Below, piece by piece: positions 8,651-19,225 of a stretch of DNA of 64,000 nucleotides. Source of the DNA: Evansella cellulosilytica DSM 2522 (GTDB lineage: Bacteria; Bacillota; Bacilli; Bacillales; Salisediminibacteriaceae); NCBI RefSeq assembly GCF_000177235.2, contig NC_014829.1, positions 2,046,001-2,110,000 of the forward strand, read 5' to 3'. The notes under the pieces were generated by a model. That model was not told where the DNA came from, did no database searches, and saw only the letters and a program-made list of their open reading frames with translations. The position numbers and the translations under genes are program-made. How positions within the stretch are numbered: the stretch's first letter is position 1; each line of letters starts with the position of its first letter.

Positions 8651-10159
8651 GTGATTGAAACAAGTTTTGAAGAATTTAAAAGCCATGCAGTAAAATTTGA
8701 TACGATTCCTATATCTACAACAATTGTTGCAGATACAAAAACCCCAATTCAATTATTTCAACTATTTAATGAACATGCAGCATTTATTTTGGAAAGCAAA
8801 GATCCTATATCAGCGTGGTCAAATTACTCTTTTATAGGGTTATCTCCAAACTACTTTTTAGTAGAAAAAGAAAAAAAGTTCCGTCTTGAAGGTAAAGGAG
8901 GGGAACTACATTTTGAAAAAGATAGCTTCCAAGAAGCATGGGATGAAAGTTTAAGAAAATTAAATGTTGCCCCAATTTGGCCTGATTTCCCTTTTCCAGG
9001 AGGGGCTGTTGGATATTTTACATTTGAATCGTACTCACTTTATGAAACTAAAATTCCAAAAAATAATTTGCAAGAAACAGATGTCAATCTTGTGTTTTGT
9101 GAGACTATCCTTGTTTATGATCACCAAAAAGAAGAGTTAAGTATCATCCATTTACAAAATACAAAGTCTCGTAATGTTGAACAGAGCTACAAAGAAGGAG
9201 AAAGATGTATTCAACAACTATTATCTAAAATACAAAGTGGTGCACAAGAAGAGTCGCCAACAATTTTACCAATGAATCTTCCTTCTAATATAGATGTGTT
9301 TGAAGGGGTAAATTCAAATTACGAAAAAAATACTTTTTTAAATCATGTAAATAAATTGAAACAATATATTGAAGCTGGTGACGTTTTTCAAGGTGTTTTG
9401 TCACAAAGGTTTGATGTTCCTGTACAATCGTCAGGATTAGATTTATATAGAGTATTAAGAAAAGTAAACCCTTCCCCCTATTTATATTATTTACGTGTAG
9501 GGGAGCAAGAAATTATTGGAAGTTCTCCAGAGAGATTAATAAAAGTTGATACAAACCGTGAACTTGAAATACATCCAATAGCAGGGACTAGACCACGAGG
9601 GAGTACAGAGCAGGAAGATAGAGCGTTAGCAGACGATTTATTACATGATGAGAAAGAAAAAGCAGAGCATTTAATGCTTGTTGATCTTGCGAGAAATGAC
9701 ATTGGTAGAGTAAGTGAATTTTCTTCCGTAAAAGTAGAAGAAATGATGACAGTTACTCACTTTTCTCATGTTATGCATTTAATTTCAAAAGTAAAAGGTG
9801 TATTAAGTAAGAAAAGTGATCCATTTGAAGCGTTGTTTGCTGCTCATCCAGCTGGAACGGTATCTGGAGCGCCGAAAGTAAGGGCAGTTGAGATAATACG
9901 AGAGTTAGAAACGGATAGACGTGGTGTTTATGCAGGTGCGATAGCATACTGTGGGTTTAATGGAGCAATAGATTCTTGTATTGCGATTCGAACGATCTTA
10001 CTAAAAGATGGTATTGCATCTGTTCAGGCTGGAGCGGGCATTGTTTACGATTCCATCCCTGAGAATGAGTACGAAGAAACGCGGAACAAAGCAAGAGCGT
10101 TATTATATGCAATAAAAATTGCAGAAAGGCGTTTCAAAGCAGAGGAGGTTTTAAAATGA
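8651..10159 (+). CDS. trpE: Anthranilate synthase component I
   Basis: Makes anthranilate from chorismate with an amidotransferase subunit (TrpG/PabA), which is not encoded here; in B. subtilis it lies in the folate operon. The 502-residue protein has the chorismate-binding core: PYLYYLRVGEQEIIGSSPER, PIAGTRPRG, LMLVDLARNDIGRV and HPAGTVSGAPKVRA. The GTG at 8651 follows AGAGGTGG by six bases; a GTG at 8642 lies inside that ribosome site. A CCTCCTT stretch at about 8541-8547 could pair with the ribosome site, a possible translational control, but this is weak. Its expression is set by the TRAP attenuator upstream. Confidence 0.96.
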   Translation: MIETSFEEFKSHAVKFDTIPISTTIVADTKTPIQLFQLFNEHAAFILESKDPISAWSNYSFIGLSPNYFLVEKEKKFRLEGKGGELHFEKDSFQEAWDESLRKLNVAPIWPDFPFPGGAVGYFTFESYSLYETKIPKNNLQETDVNLVFCETILVYDHQKEELSIIHLQNTKSRNVEQSYKEGERCIQQLLSKIQSGAQEESPTILPMNLPSNIDVFEGVNSNYEKNTFLNHVNKLKQYIEAGDVFQGVLSQRFDVPVQSSGLDLYRVLRKVNPSPYLYYLRVGEQEIIGSSPERLIKVDTNRELEIHPIAGTRPRGSTEQEDRALADDLLHDEKEKAEHLMLVDLARNDIGRVSEFSSVKVEEMMTVTHFSHVMHLISKVKGVLSKKSDPFEALFAAHPAGTVSGAPKVRAVEIIRELETDRRGVYAGAIAYCGFNGAIDSCIAIRTILLKDGIASVQAGAGIVYDSIPENEYEETRNKARALLYAIKIAERRFKAEEVLK

Positions 10160-11172
10160 GAGAATTGATTGAGAAGCTTGTTAATAAACATACATTATCC
10201 GAAGCAGAAGCGGAAAATTTAATTTTACTCATGTTAAATGGAGAAGTAAGCGATGAACAAATTGCTTCGATTTTATCAATCATTCGCTTTCGAGGAGAAA
10301 CGGTAGAGGAAATAGTTGGTTTTGCGAAAGGGATGAAAAAAACGTGTTCTCAAATCTCGCCTCCCTTTTCGGTTTTGGATACTTGTGGAACAGGAGGCGA
10401 TGGCGTAGGAACATACAATATTTCAACAGCAGTGGCAATTTTATTGAGTTCATTAAATATTCCAGTAGCAAAGCATGGAAATAGAGGTGTGTCTTCAAAA
10501 ACAGGGAGTGCAGATGTATTAGAATACTTACAAATTCCTATTCAAGCTACAAATGAAGATGCTTTAATTAATTTAGAAAAATATAACCTGTGCTTCTTAT
10601 TTGCGCCTAAATATCATTCAGCGATGAAGCATGTGATGAAGGCAAGGAAGGAATTATCAATAAAAACGATTTTTAATCTACTAGGGCCTCTCACGAACCC
10701 CGCTGGTGCAACTAGAAGGTTGATTGGTGTGTACAGTGTAGATCAAGCGAGAAAGATGGCGGAAGCATCTATTAAGCTAGGTATAGAAAAAGCTTTATTT
10801 GTTACAGGGGAGGATGGACTAGACGAATTTACGATAACAGGTGCGACAAATGTTATTGAAGTAAACGGTGATAGTATCCAAGAATATTTAGTAACACCTG
10901 AAGATGTAGGAATACAAAGAGGAGATATATCAAATACGCTCGTTCAATCTCCAGAAGAAAGTGCTGCATTGATTAGGTCTGTTTTTAATAAAAAAGGTCC
11001 AAAAGAAGCGGAAGATATCCTTCTCCTGAATGCTGGAGCAGCCCTATATGTATATGGAGTATCCGAAACCATTAAAGAAGGGGTTCAAGAAGCGAAAATG
11101 GCGTTAGGAGAAACGGTAATTAAACAATTAGATATTTTATCACAGCTAAAAGGGGAGGTGCCTTCAGCATGA
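10156..11172 (+). CDS. trpD: Anthranilate phosphoribosyltransferase
   Basis: Joins anthranilate to phosphoribosyl pyrophosphate. The 338-residue protein shows the PRPP-binding CGTGGDGVGTYNIST near residue 76, KHGNRGVSSKTGSADVLE, and the RTIFNLLGPLTNP-type segment (here KTIFNLLGPLTNPAG). The start overlaps the trpE stop by four bases (ATGA), with GAGGAGG before it. It is the stand-alone form, not fused to TrpG. Confidence 0.97.
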   Translation: MRELIEKLVNKHTLSEAEAENLILLMLNGEVSDEQIASILSIIRFRGETVEEIVGFAKGMKKTCSQISPPFSVLDTCGTGGDGVGTYNISTAVAILLSSLNIPVAKHGNRGVSSKTGSADVLEYLQIPIQATNEDALINLEKYNLCFLFAPKYHSAMKHVMKARKELSIKTIFNLLGPLTNPAGATRRLIGVYSVDQARKMAEASIKLGIEKALFVTGEDGLDEFTITGATNVIEVNGDSIQEYLVTPEDVGIQRGDISNTLVQSPEESAALIRSVFNKKGPKEAEDILLLNAGAALYVYGVSETIKEGVQEAKMALGETVIKQLDILSQLKGEVPSA

Positions 11173-11960
11173 CAACAATTTTAGACACAATAGTAGCCCA
11201 TAAGAAACAAGAAGTAAAGGAAAGATCGTATCAGTTTTCTGAAGACCGTGAGTATAATAAAAGATCTTTTCTAGAAGCACTGCAAAATCCAAATAGAAGT
11301 ATGGGGATTATTGCGGAAGTGAAAAAAGCGAGTCCCTCAAAAGGCGTACTTGTAGATCAGTTTTCCCCTGTAGACATTGCTAGAGAATACGATAAAATCA
11401 ATATTGATGCAATATCAGTTTTAACTGATGAACGATTTTTTCAAGGTCATGACTCTTATTTGATGGCTGTGAAAGAATGTACATCTGTACCGGTATTACG
11501 TAAGGAATTCATTGTTGATGAGAAACAAATCTATGAATCGAAAGCAATTGGGGCAGATGCAATTTTATTAATCGCAGCTATTTTAGATAAACAACAAATA
11601 AAAGAATATATGGCAATTGCTGAAGAATTGGATTTAGATGTGTTGATGGAAGTGCATGATGAGGCTGAAATTGAAAAAGTTTTAAGCACTGCTAAACCGA
11701 AAATGATTGGAGTAAATAATAGAAATTTAAAAACATTCGAAACAACGTTAGAAACAACAAAGTTACTTGCCAAGTATATTTCAGATGATGTCACCTTGAT
11801 TAGTGAAAGTGGTATTAAAAGTTCTAAGGATGTTCAGTTTTTGTCAAACTTAGGTGTCAATGGTCTCTTAGTGGGAGAAGCATTTATGAAAGAGAAAAAT
11901 AAAGGAGATATGTTGTCACAATGGTTTATGGAGGCAGCCTCTCATGACTACACTTCTTAA
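11169..11960 (+). CDS. trpC: Indole-3-glycerol phosphate synthase
   Basis: TIM-barrel enzyme closing the indole ring. The 263-residue protein has [14 protein letters not shown] near residue 47, [39 protein letters not shown] and the phosphate-binding ISESGI and GLLVGEAFM motifs. Its start overlaps trpD by four bases, with AGGGGAGG before it, and its last 17 bases overlap the start of the trpF-trpB frame, where GGAGG inside trpC serves as ribosome site. Confidence 0.97.
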   Translation: MTTILDTIVAHKKQEVKERSYQFSEDREYNKRSFLEALQNPNRSMGIIAEVKKASPSKGVLVDQFSPVDIAREYDKINIDAISVLTDERFFQGHDSYLMAVKECTSVPVLRKEFIVDEKQIYESKAIGADAILLIAAILDKQQIKEYMAIAEELDLDVLMEVHDEAEIEKVLSTAKPKMIGVNNRNLKTFETTLETTKLLAKYISDDVTLISESGIKSSKDVQFLSNLGVNGLLVGEAFMKEKNKGDMLSQWFMEAASHDYTS

Positions 11961-13779
11961 GTTTTGCGGAATTACAAATTTTAAAGATTATGACAAAGCA
12001 GTTGAAAGTGGTGTAGATTATATAGGTGTAATTTTTGCAAAGAGTAAAAGACAAGTGAAGGCTGAGGATGTGAAACAATGGACATTGAGGAAACCTTTAC
12101 AGTCTCATCAAAGACTCGTAGGGGTTTTTGTTAATGAGCGAGAAAGTGTCATAAAGAAGATCGCGACAACGTGTAATCTAGATATAGTTCAATGTCATGG
12201 AACGGAAAAACGAGATGAAATAAGCAAATTAAAAGAAAACATACAAGCACAAATTTTCAAAACTATTCACCATCATGAAAAGGCGTTGTTGACGATGAGG
12301 GAGTATAAAGGCACTGTAGACGGCTTTGTTATTGATACGAAAACAGATGCTGAATGGGGAGGAACTGGGATACGTTTTGATTGGAATAGTATTCCGAAGT
12401 ATCAATTCGAAGCACTGAGTCAACGAGTGCCTTGTATGATTGCTGGTGGAGTGAAAGTGGATAATATTGATGAACTAATGACTTATAATCCTATCGGTAT
12501 CGATGTTTCATCAGGGATTGAAACAAACGGGATAAAAGACGAAAGGAAGATGGCAAAAATGGCTTCTAAAGTAAAAAACAACTATGCGGCACCAGATAAA
12601 TTAGGGAGATTTGGAGACTTTGGTGGAAGGTATGTACCGGAAACCTTAATGTATGCACTTGAACAGTTAGAATCAGCCTTTGATGAGGCGGTACAGGATG
12701 AACATTTCTTTGCTGAGTTACACAATGAATGGGAGAAATATTCTGGGAGACCAACGCCTTTAACGGTAGCAGAAAGGCTATCAAAAACATTAGGGGGAGC
12801 TTCAATATATTTAAAGAGAGAAGACTTAAACCATACAGGTGCTCATAAAATCAACAACGCTATTGCTCAAGCAATCCTTGCAAAACGAATGGGCAAACAG
12901 CAAATTATTGCTGAAACTGGAGCTGGCCAACATGGAGTTGCTGCTGCGACTGTAGCTGCAAGGTTTGGACTTACATGTAAAGTGTTTATGGGTGAAGAGG
13001 ATATGAAACGTCAGGAATTAAATGTCTTTCGCATGAAGCTGCTTGGTGCAGAAGTAATTAAAGTAACGAGTGGTGGAAAAACATTAAAGGATGCTACAAA
13101 TGAAGCGATCAGACATTGGGTATCACACGTAAATGATACATTTTATTTAATTGGGTCTGCAGTTGGACCTCATCCATATCCTAAAATGGTAAGGGAGTTC
13201 CAATCTGTTATCGGGCGTGAAAGTAGAAGACAGTTTCTTACTGAAACAGGAGCACTACCAGATGAGGTTATTGCTTGTGTCGGTGGTGGAAGTAATGCAA
13301 TTGGGATGTTTTACCCGTTTATCAATGATGAGCAAGTTGTTTTAACAGGAGTAGAAGCTGCAGGAAAAGGAGTAGATACAGAAGAACACGCCGCTACTTT
13401 AACAAAAGGCGTGAAAGGTGTATTGCACGGCTCACTATCTTATTTATTACAAGACGACTTTGGAAACATTACAGAACCATATTCTATTTCAGCAGGTCTA
13501 GACTATCCTGGCATTGGACCAGAGCACGCTTATTTAAGAGATATCGGCAGAGTTTCATATGAATCTATTACTGATAAGGAAGCAATAGAAGCCCTTCAAA
13601 CACTATGTCAACTAGAGGGTATTCTTCCTGCTATTGAATCTGCACATGCGTTAGCCCAAGCCTTTAAAAGGGCAAAAGAGCTATCTGAAGGTAAAACAAT
13701 ATTAGTTTGTCTATCTGGCAGGGGTGATAAGGACGTTCACACAATTCAAGGTGTATTGGAGGGGGATAATAATGAATAG
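11944..13779 (+). CDS. trpFB: TrpF-TrpB fusion: phosphoribosylanthranilate isomerase / tryptophan synthase beta
   Basis: One uninterrupted 611-codon frame carries two enzymes. Residues 1 to about 210 are TrpF: KFCGIT with Cys8, the GFVIDTK region with Asp131, MIAGGV and GIDVSSGIE. Residues from about 212 are a full Trp[23 protein letters not shown] lysine in GAHKINN (Lys302), [17 protein letters not shown] and LSGRGDKD. There is virtually no linker: TrpF ends about KVKN and TrpB begins NYAAPD. In-frame ATGs at 12550 and 12559 could start a separate TrpB; an AAAGGAAG lies nine bases before 12559. Both active sites look intact. In B. subtilis the two are separate adjacent genes. It may be a true fusion or two products from one frame. 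Confidence 0.93.
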   Translation: MTTLLKFCGITNFKDYDKAVESGVDYIGVIFAKSKRQVKAEDVKQWTLRKPLQSHQRLVGVFVNERESVIKKIATTCNLDIVQCHGTEKRDEISKLKENIQAQIFKTIHHHEKALLTMREYKGTVDGFVIDTKTDAEWGGTGIRFDWNSIPKYQFEALSQRVPCMIAGGVKVDNIDELMTYNPIGIDVSSGIETNGIKDERKMAKMASKVKNNYAAPDKLGRFGDFGGRYVPETLMYALEQLESAFDEAVQDEHFFAELHNEWEKYSGRPTPLTVAERLSKTLGGASIYLKREDLNHTGAHKINNAIAQAILAKRMGKQQIIAETGAGQHGVAAATVAARFGLTCKVFMGEEDMKRQELNVFRMKLLGAEVIKVTSGGKTLKDATNEAIRHWVSHVNDTFYLIGSAVGPHPYPKMVREFQSVIGRESRRQFLTETGALPDEVIACVGGGSNAIGMFYPFINDEQVVLTGVEAAGKGVDTEEHAATLTKGVKGVLHGSLSYLLQDDFGNITEPYSISAGLDYPGIGPEHAYLRDIGRVSYESITDKEAIEALQTLCQLEGILPAIESAHALAQAFKRAKELSEGKTILVCLSGRGDKDVHTIQGVLEGDNNE

Positions 13780-14569
13780 ACTACTAAAGGAAGATTTCCA
13801 ATCAAAAAGAAATAAATTTGTACCGTATATCATGGCAGGAGATCCGTCAATGGAAGCAACAATTGATATTGCCCTTGCCCTTCAAGATGCTGGTGTAGAT
13901 GCAATTGAGTGGGGTATCCCCTTTAGTGATCCGTTAGCAGATGGACCAGTTATTCAAGCAGCAGGAGAACGTGCAAGATCTAATGGAATGAATATAATAA
14001 AAGCAATAGAAGGTGTAAAGGAAGCACGAAGGAAGGGCCTAACCATTCCAGTTATATTGTTCACCTATGTTAATCCAGTGTTGGCCTACGGGGAAGATAA
14101 CTTAATAGAAGAGATGAAAAGCGCAGATATCGATGGCTTACTCATCCCTGATCTTCCGATTGAAGAAAGTGAAAAAATTAGAATAAGCTGTAAGGATAAT
14201 GGCATATCCTTCATTTCGTTAGTTACACTCAGTTCAAAAAGTAGGTTGGAAAAGATTTGCACTCAAGGCGATGGCTTTATATATTTTGTATCTTCATTAG
14301 GTGTTACTGGAACACGCAATCAATTTTCTGAAGATTTATCAAGTTCAATAGCAGCTGTAAAGGAATTTACATCTGTGCCCGTATTAATAGGATTTGGTAT
14401 ATCAAAAAAAGAGCACGTACAATCATTTAATCAAATAAGTGATGGTGTTATCGTCGGAAGTGCGCTTGTCAGTTTTATCGGAACACGTAATCAAGAACTT
14501 TTATGCGAAAATGATAGAAAAAAAGCAGTTGATGACATAAAAGAATTTGTAGTAGAACTCATTTCATAA
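13772..14569 (+). CDS. trpA: Tryptophan synthase alpha subunit
   Basis: Cleaves indole-3-glycerol phosphate to indole for TrpB. The 265-residue barrel has [11 protein letters not shown], the catalytic glutamate region [32 protein letters not shown] and [12 protein letters not shown]. The ATG at 13772 overlaps the trpB end by eight bases and follows GGAGGGGG; an in-frame start 48 bases earlier would lie inside trpB without a ribosome site. It is the last gene of the trp segment; about 110 bases without a clear terminator separate it from hisC, so read-through is likely. Confidence 0.96.
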   Translation: MNRLLKEDFQSKRNKFVPYIMAGDPSMEATIDIALALQDAGVDAIEWGIPFSDPLADGPVIQAAGERARSNGMNIIKAIEGVKEARRKGLTIPVILFTYVNPVLAYGEDNLIEEMKSADIDGLLIPDLPIEESEKIRISCKDNGISFISLVTLSSKSRLEKICTQGDGFIYFVSSLGVTGTRNQFSEDLSSSIAAVKEFTSVPVLIGFGISKKEHVQSFNQISDGVIVGSALVSFIGTRNQELLCENDRKKAVDDIKEFVVELIS

Positions 14570-14679
14570 TAGGATAGATAGTAGTGATATAGTGTGGAAA
14601 ATGCTTCTTCCTATATTTTTCTATTCATTGTCGTGTAAACTAGCATCATGAAAGAAGTGAGTTAGATGGAGGGATTTAA

Positions 14680-15759
14680 GTGAACGTAAAGCAAACGATG
14701 GTAGGGTTAGTACCTTATCAGCCTGGTAAACCAATTGAAGATGTAAAACGTGAATTAGGATTAGACGAAGTGGTGAAATTAGCTTCAAATGAAAACCCAT
14801 ATGGATTTTCACCGGAAGTCAAAAAAGTATTACAAGACTCTTTAGAAAACCTAGCGATATATCCGGATGGTTATGCAAGAGAGCTACGTGAAGGCGTAGC
14901 GAAGCATCTCGGTGTCAAGGAAAAGCAATTGATTTTTGGGAATGGATCAGATGAAGTGATTTTGTTATTATGTCGATCTTTATTAACTGAGAAAGATAAT
15001 ATTGTAACTGCAACACCAACGTTTTCTCAATATAGTCACAATGCTGTAATTGAAGGAGCAAAAATTCACGAGGTTCCATTAGTTGATGGCGTTCACGATT
15101 TAGAAGCAATGCTTGAAGCTATTGATGAGCACACTAAAATTGTATTTGTATGTAATCCGAATAATCCATCAGGAACGTATGTAGGGGAAGAGGAGTTTCT
15201 TTCTTTTTTAAAGAAAGTTCCAGATAATGTTTTAGTCGTTAGCGATGAGGCTTACTTTGAATATGTAGCCGCAGAAGATTACCCTGTAACGATACCTTTA
15301 TTAAAAGATTATTCTAACTTGATGATATTGCGGACATTTTCTAAAGCTTACGGATTAGCATCTTTAAGAGTTGGTTATGGCGTAGGAAATGAACAATTTA
15401 TTCAAGCGTTAGACCCTGGTCGAGGCCCTTTTAATACGAATACAATTGGTCAAATTGCTGCGTTCGAAGCGTTATCTGATCAACAATTTATAACAGAATG
15501 CTATGAGAAAAATAGAGTAGAAATGGAACGCTTTGAAGCTTTTTGTGAGAAAAAGGGCTACAAATATTACCCTTCCCAAGCTAATTTTATTTTAATTGAC
15601 TTACAAAGACCTGGCGGAGAAGTATTTCAAAAATTGTTAGAAAAAGGGTTTATTACAAGGAATGGTGAAGCTCTAGGTTTTCCGACTTGCATTAGAATTA
15701 CACTTGGTACAAAAGAACAGAATGAACGAATTATTGATGTATTATCTAATTTATCATAG
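14680..15759 (+). CDS. hisC: Histidinol-phosphate / aromatic aminotransferase
   Basis: PLP enzyme, 359 residues. In B. subtilis the orthologue serves both histidine synthesis and transamination of aromatic keto acids, which explains its place between trpA and tyrA. Seen: LASNENPYG, the PLP-binding [15 protein letters not shown] with the Schiff-base lysine, CNPNNPSG and a C-terminal arginine region [17 protein letters not shown]. The start is GTG, seven bases after TGGAGGG. The acyl tail [14 protein letters not shown] is typical for HisC. Confidence 0.95.
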   Translation: MNVKQTMVGLVPYQPGKPIEDVKRELGLDEVVKLASNENPYGFSPEVKKVLQDSLENLAIYPDGYARELREGVAKHLGVKEKQLIFGNGSDEVILLLCRSLLTEKDNIVTATPTFSQYSHNAVIEGAKIHEVPLVDGVHDLEAMLEAIDEHTKIVFVCNPNNPSGTYVGEEEFLSFLKKVPDNVLVVSDEAYFEYVAAEDYPVTIPLLKDYSNLMILRTFSKAYGLASLRVGYGVGNEQFIQALDPGRGPFNTNTIGQIAAFEALSDQQFITECYEKNRVEMERFEAFCEKKGYKYYPSQANFILIDLQRPGGEVFQKLLEKGFITRNGEALGFPTCIRITLGTKEQNERIIDVLSNLS

Positions 15760-15773
15760 CAGGGGGAACATTC

Positions 15774-16877
15774 GTGAGGAAGAGAGTGTTACTGATAGGT
15801 TTAGGGCTAATAGGGGGATCATTAGCCTTATCAATTAAAAAAGAACATCCTGAATGTGAAATTATTGGATTTGATGTAGATAAGGAAGCTGTCAAGCTAG
15901 CTTTATCATTACAAATTATTGATAGAATATCAATACGGTATGAGAGTGACGCCTCAAATGTCGACCTCATTATTTTAGCAACACCTGTTGTAAGTTCTAT
16001 TGAAGTGTTGAGTAAACTCGAATCGATTTCTTTAAAGCAAAACTGCTTAATAACTGATGTTGGTAGCACGAAAAGGACGATTGTTGAAAAAGGCAAACAG
16101 TTAACAAAAGACGATGTATTTTTTATTGGTGGCCATCCAATGGCAGGTTCACATAAAACAGGCGTAGCTGCATCGAATGTACGATTATTTGAAAATGCTT
16201 TTTACATAATAACACCTTCTGAAGGTACACCATCATCTAAGGTGATACAATTACAAAATTGGCTCAGGGGAACGAAGGCCCGATTTATCGAACTCAATCC
16301 AGATGATCACGATAAATTTACTGGGATGGTTAGTCATTTACCTCACGTTGTTGCTGCTGCACTCGTACGTCAAACTGGTGAAATGGGAAAGGCATATCCG
16401 GTTGTTTCACAATTAGCAGCAGGTGGTTTTAGAGATATAACGCGTATTGCCTCTGCTTCGCCCACTATGTGGAGAGATATTTTACTTCAAAACAAAGATA
16501 TTCTTTTATCGATGTTAAAAGAATGGGATAGTGCTATGAAACAAGTAGTAGAAATGCTTGAAGAAGAAGACGGAGAGGAAATATTCCGCTTCTTCTCTGA
16601 GGCGAAACAATTACGCGATCAGCTGCCTGTCGGACAGAAGGGTGCATTAATGCCATTTAATGATTTATACGTAGATGTGCCGGATCACCCAGGTGTAATA
16701 AGTGATGTCACAAGTATTTTAGCTGAAGAAAGAATTAGTATCACTAATATACAAATTATTGAAGCGCGTGAAGATATTATGGGTGTACTTCGTCTTACTT
16801 TTAGATCAAAGGAAGATTTAAATACAGCAAAAAAGGTGTTATCTAATCACATGTATGAAACTTATGACATGCCATAG
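15774..16877 (+). CDS. tyrA: Prephenate dehydrogenase with ACT domain
   Basis: NAD-dependent oxidative decarboxylation of prephenate to 4-hydroxyphenylpyruvate. The 367-residue protein has an N-terminal Rossmann motif [24 protein letters not shown] in the active site, [17 protein letters not shown], and a C-terminal ACT domain from about residue 295 ([22 protein letters not shown]), which usually senses tyrosine. The start is GTG after GCAGGGGGA. Fourteen bases from hisC and eleven from aroE put it in the same transcript. Confidence 0.95.
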   Translation: MRKRVLLIGLGLIGGSLALSIKKEHPECEIIGFDVDKEAVKLALSLQIIDRISIRYESDASNVDLIILATPVVSSIEVLSKLESISLKQNCLITDVGSTKRTIVEKGKQLTKDDVFFIGGHPMAGSHKTGVAASNVRLFENAFYIITPSEGTPSSKVIQLQNWLRGTKARFIELNPDDHDKFTGMVSHLPHVVAAALVRQTGEMGKAYPVVSQLAAGGFRDITRIASASPTMWRDILLQNKDILLSMLKEWDSAMKQVVEMLEEEDGEEIFRFFSEAKQLRDQLPVGQKGALMPFNDLYVDVPDHPGVISDVTSILAEERISITNIQIIEAREDIMGVLRLTFRSKEDLNTAKKVLSNHMYETYDMP

Positions 16878-16888
16878 GAGTTGAGAGA

Positions 16889-18175
16889 GTGGATAGAGTG
16901 ACGGTTAATAAAGTGACAAATGGATTAAACGGGACTATTTCAGTACCTGGTGATAAATCAATTTCACATCGTGCAGTCATGTTTGCGTCAATTGCAAATG
17001 GACAAAGTGAAATTACAGGTTTTTTAAAAGGGGAAGATTGTTTGAGCACGATAAGTTGTATGAAGCAACTTGGCGTAACTATTCGTGAAGAAGATGATAA
17101 GATTATTGTTGTAGGGAAAGGTGTGAAGCAACTCAAGGAGCCTAACACTATACTAGACGTAGGTAATTCCGGTACAACCATTCGGCTACTTTCAGGGATC
17201 TTAGCATCGCTGCCGTTCTCTTCTGTGCTAATTGGTGACGATTCGATTGCCAAAAGACCAATGGCAAGGGTAACTGGTCCTCTAAAAATGATGAATGCAA
17301 CAGTTGACGGTAGAGAGAATGGTAGGTTTACTCCGCTTTTTATTCGTGGTGGACAACTCCAAGGTGTACACTATGTATCACCAATTGCAAGTGCACAAGT
17401 AAAGTCTTCAATTTTGTTAGCTGCTTTAAATGCTAAAGGAACAACAACGGTTACTGAACCACATCGCTCGAGAGATCATACTGAGAGAATGTTGAAAACG
17501 TTTGGAGTGAGTGTGGAGGTTGATGGTGAGAGTGTGAGCTTGAAAGGTGGACAAGCGCTTACTGCAGCCAATATAGCGGTCCCTGGTGACATATCATCTG
17601 CAGCCTTTTTATTAGTTGCTGCAGCCATTGTGAATAAGAGTGAAGTGACGATAACGAATGTTGGTATAAACCCTACTCGAACAGGTATATTAGATGTACT
17701 CGAGAATATGGGAGCGGACATTCGGATTACAGATGAACGTTTTTATGGTGAAGAGCCAGTTGCTAATATCACTATTAAGTATACTCAATTAAATGCAACA
17801 ACGATTGCCGGTGAAATAATTCCTAGATTAATTGATGAAATACCAGCGATTGCTGTTTTAGCTACACAAGCAAATGGTGTGACTGTAATTAAAGATGCTG
17901 AAGAATTAAAGGTAAAAGAGACGAATCGTATCGATACAATGGTTCATCAGTTAAAGTCTTTAGGGGCAAACATTGAAGCGACTTCAGATGGAATGAAGAT
18001 AATTGGACCAACCCCATTACGTGGTGGAAACGTTGAAAGCTACGGTGACCACAGAATCGGGATGGCGATGGCGTTGTGCGGATTAATTTCTGATGGTGAT
18101 GTAAAAATAGAAAATACTGAAGCTATTGCAGTGTCATATCCTAATTTTTTTGAACATTTAAATGAGTTAAAGTAA
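16889..18175 (+). CDS. aroE: 3-Phosphoshikimate 1-carboxyvinyltransferase (EPSP synthase)
   Basis: Adds enolpyruvate to shikimate 3-phosphate; named aroE in B. subtilis, aroA elsewhere. The 428-residue protein has [39 protein letters not shown]-type region [13 protein letters not shown], and the C-terminal [17 protein letters not shown] and [10 protein letters not shown]. The GTG start at 16889 follows TAGGAG. It is the last gene of the supra-operon, which therefore covers shikimate, tryptophan, tyrosine and phenylalanine routes in one block. Confidence 0.96.
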   Translation: MDRVTVNKVTNGLNGTISVPGDKSISHRAVMFASIANGQSEITGFLKGEDCLSTISCMKQLGVTIREEDDKIIVVGKGVKQLKEPNTILDVGNSGTTIRLLSGILASLPFSSVLIGDDSIAKRPMARVTGPLKMMNATVDGRENGRFTPLFIRGGQLQGVHYVSPIASAQVKSSILLAALNAKGTTTVTEPHRSRDHTERMLKTFGVSVEVDGESVSLKGGQALTAANIAVPGDISSAAFLLVAAAIVNKSEVTITNVGINPTRTGILDVLENMGADIRITDERFYGEEPVANITIKYTQLNATTIAGEIIPRLIDEIPAIAVLATQANGVTVIKDAEELKVKETNRIDTMVHQLKSLGANIEATSDGMKIIGPTPLRGGNVESYGDHRIGMAMALCGLISDGDVKIENTEAIAVSYPNFFEHLNELK

Positions 18176-18227
18176 CATAAATTTCCTCTTCCCCTCATAG
18201 CTTGGCAATAGAGGGGAGGAGAGTTTC

Positions 18228-19133
18228 ATGAAATATGTCATAAACGTTATCGACGATGATACACGCAAAGTAAAAGATATTTGGGTGGAAGATGGGAAGG
18301 TAAGGTATACAGACCTTCCTGCTGAACGCTCAGGAATATATCAAGTTGCATCAACTGACTTTCAAGTTTTACCTGGTAAAATCACTTTCGATGACCAAGT
18401 AGTACCAGCATATCGCCTAGGGAATGGGTTGTCATACGTAAAACGATTACTTTTGTTTGGAAATACCACTTTTATTCATCCGATAAAAGTGGAGTATGAA
18501 TCAGAGTTACATCATAAGTTGAGTGACGTAAGACAGACCCTGCTCTCATGTCCAATTGATTATTTATTTGCTATTGTTGTTCCGGCTACAAAACTATCTG
18601 ATACGTTTGTTCGTAAATTAAAATATGAATCTATAGCGATCGTTTTCGTCGAAGTAAATAATACGAGCGAATTGGATGAGGTACCATGGCAGCGTGTTGC
18701 AGAAGCGATTTTTCCGAAAAGAATTCTTATCGTGTGCAAGCCGAGTGATATGGCTTTGATAAAGAAATATGATGCAAATATTATGGAGAAATGGAAGAAA
18801 ATAGTGAAAAGATATAAATTTAATTCTTATTTTAACTTCCCAACTCTAGGGAAAAGCGTATCGCTATTTTTAAGTAAAAGAATTGGTCTATATCCACAAA
18901 AAGGTGCACTTGTTATGGGGAGTGATGCAGATTATGTCATGTATCACGAACTAGAAAATGATACGCCAATAAAGTTCCCTGATATTATCGTTTTAAAAGG
19001 CCAAGTTATTAAAGCGGCTTTACAATGGACTATCGAAGACATTGAAGGAGCAGAATTGACTTCTCTCGTTCCAGAGAAGTTTTTACCAATACAAGATGTC
19101 TATCGTTTTGAGGACATAAATAAAGATATATAA
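18228..19133 (+). CDS. Amidohydrolase-like protein lacking metal ligands
   Basis: A 301-residue protein with the outer beta-sandwich features of amidohydrolases: an N-terminal DIWVEDGKVRY strand pair and a C-terminal IGLYPQKGALVMGSDADYVMY followed by VLKGQVIKAALQW. The barrel between is much shorter than usual and has no HxH pair, no carboxylated-lysine context and no catalytic aspartate that can be recognised, so catalysis by the normal mechanism is unlikely. GGGAGGAGAG precedes the ATG. It sits between aroE and ypiA, where B. subtilis has no gene, and a terminator follows it. Function unknown. Confidence 0.75.
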   Translation: MKYVINVIDDDTRKVKDIWVEDGKVRYTDLPAERSGIYQVASTDFQVLPGKITFDDQVVPAYRLGNGLSYVKRLLLFGNTTFIHPIKVEYESELHHKLSDVRQTLLSCPIDYLFAIVVPATKLSDTFVRKLKYESIAIVFVEVNNTSELDEVPWQRVAEAIFPKRILIVCKPSDMALIKKYDANIMEKWKKIVKRYKFNSYFNFPTLGKSVSLFLSKRIGLYPQKGALVMGSDADYVMYHELENDTPIKFPDIIVLKGQVIKAALQWTIEDIEGAELTSLVPEKFLPIQDVYRFEDINKDI

Positions 19134-19140
19134 CCTAAGG

Positions 19141-19180
19141 AAAACATAATTCAAGGTTCATAGCTTGAATTATGTTTTTC
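19141..19180 (+). terminator. Terminator after the amidohydrolase-like gene
   Basis: Stem AAAACATAATTCAAG / CTTGAATTATGTTTTT, loop of eight, ending in a T run. It probably closes the long aromatic amino acid transcript. Confidence 0.85.
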
Positions 19181-19225
19181 TTATTCGATACAATGTACAT
19201 AGACATAACTGAAGGGTGAGATAAT

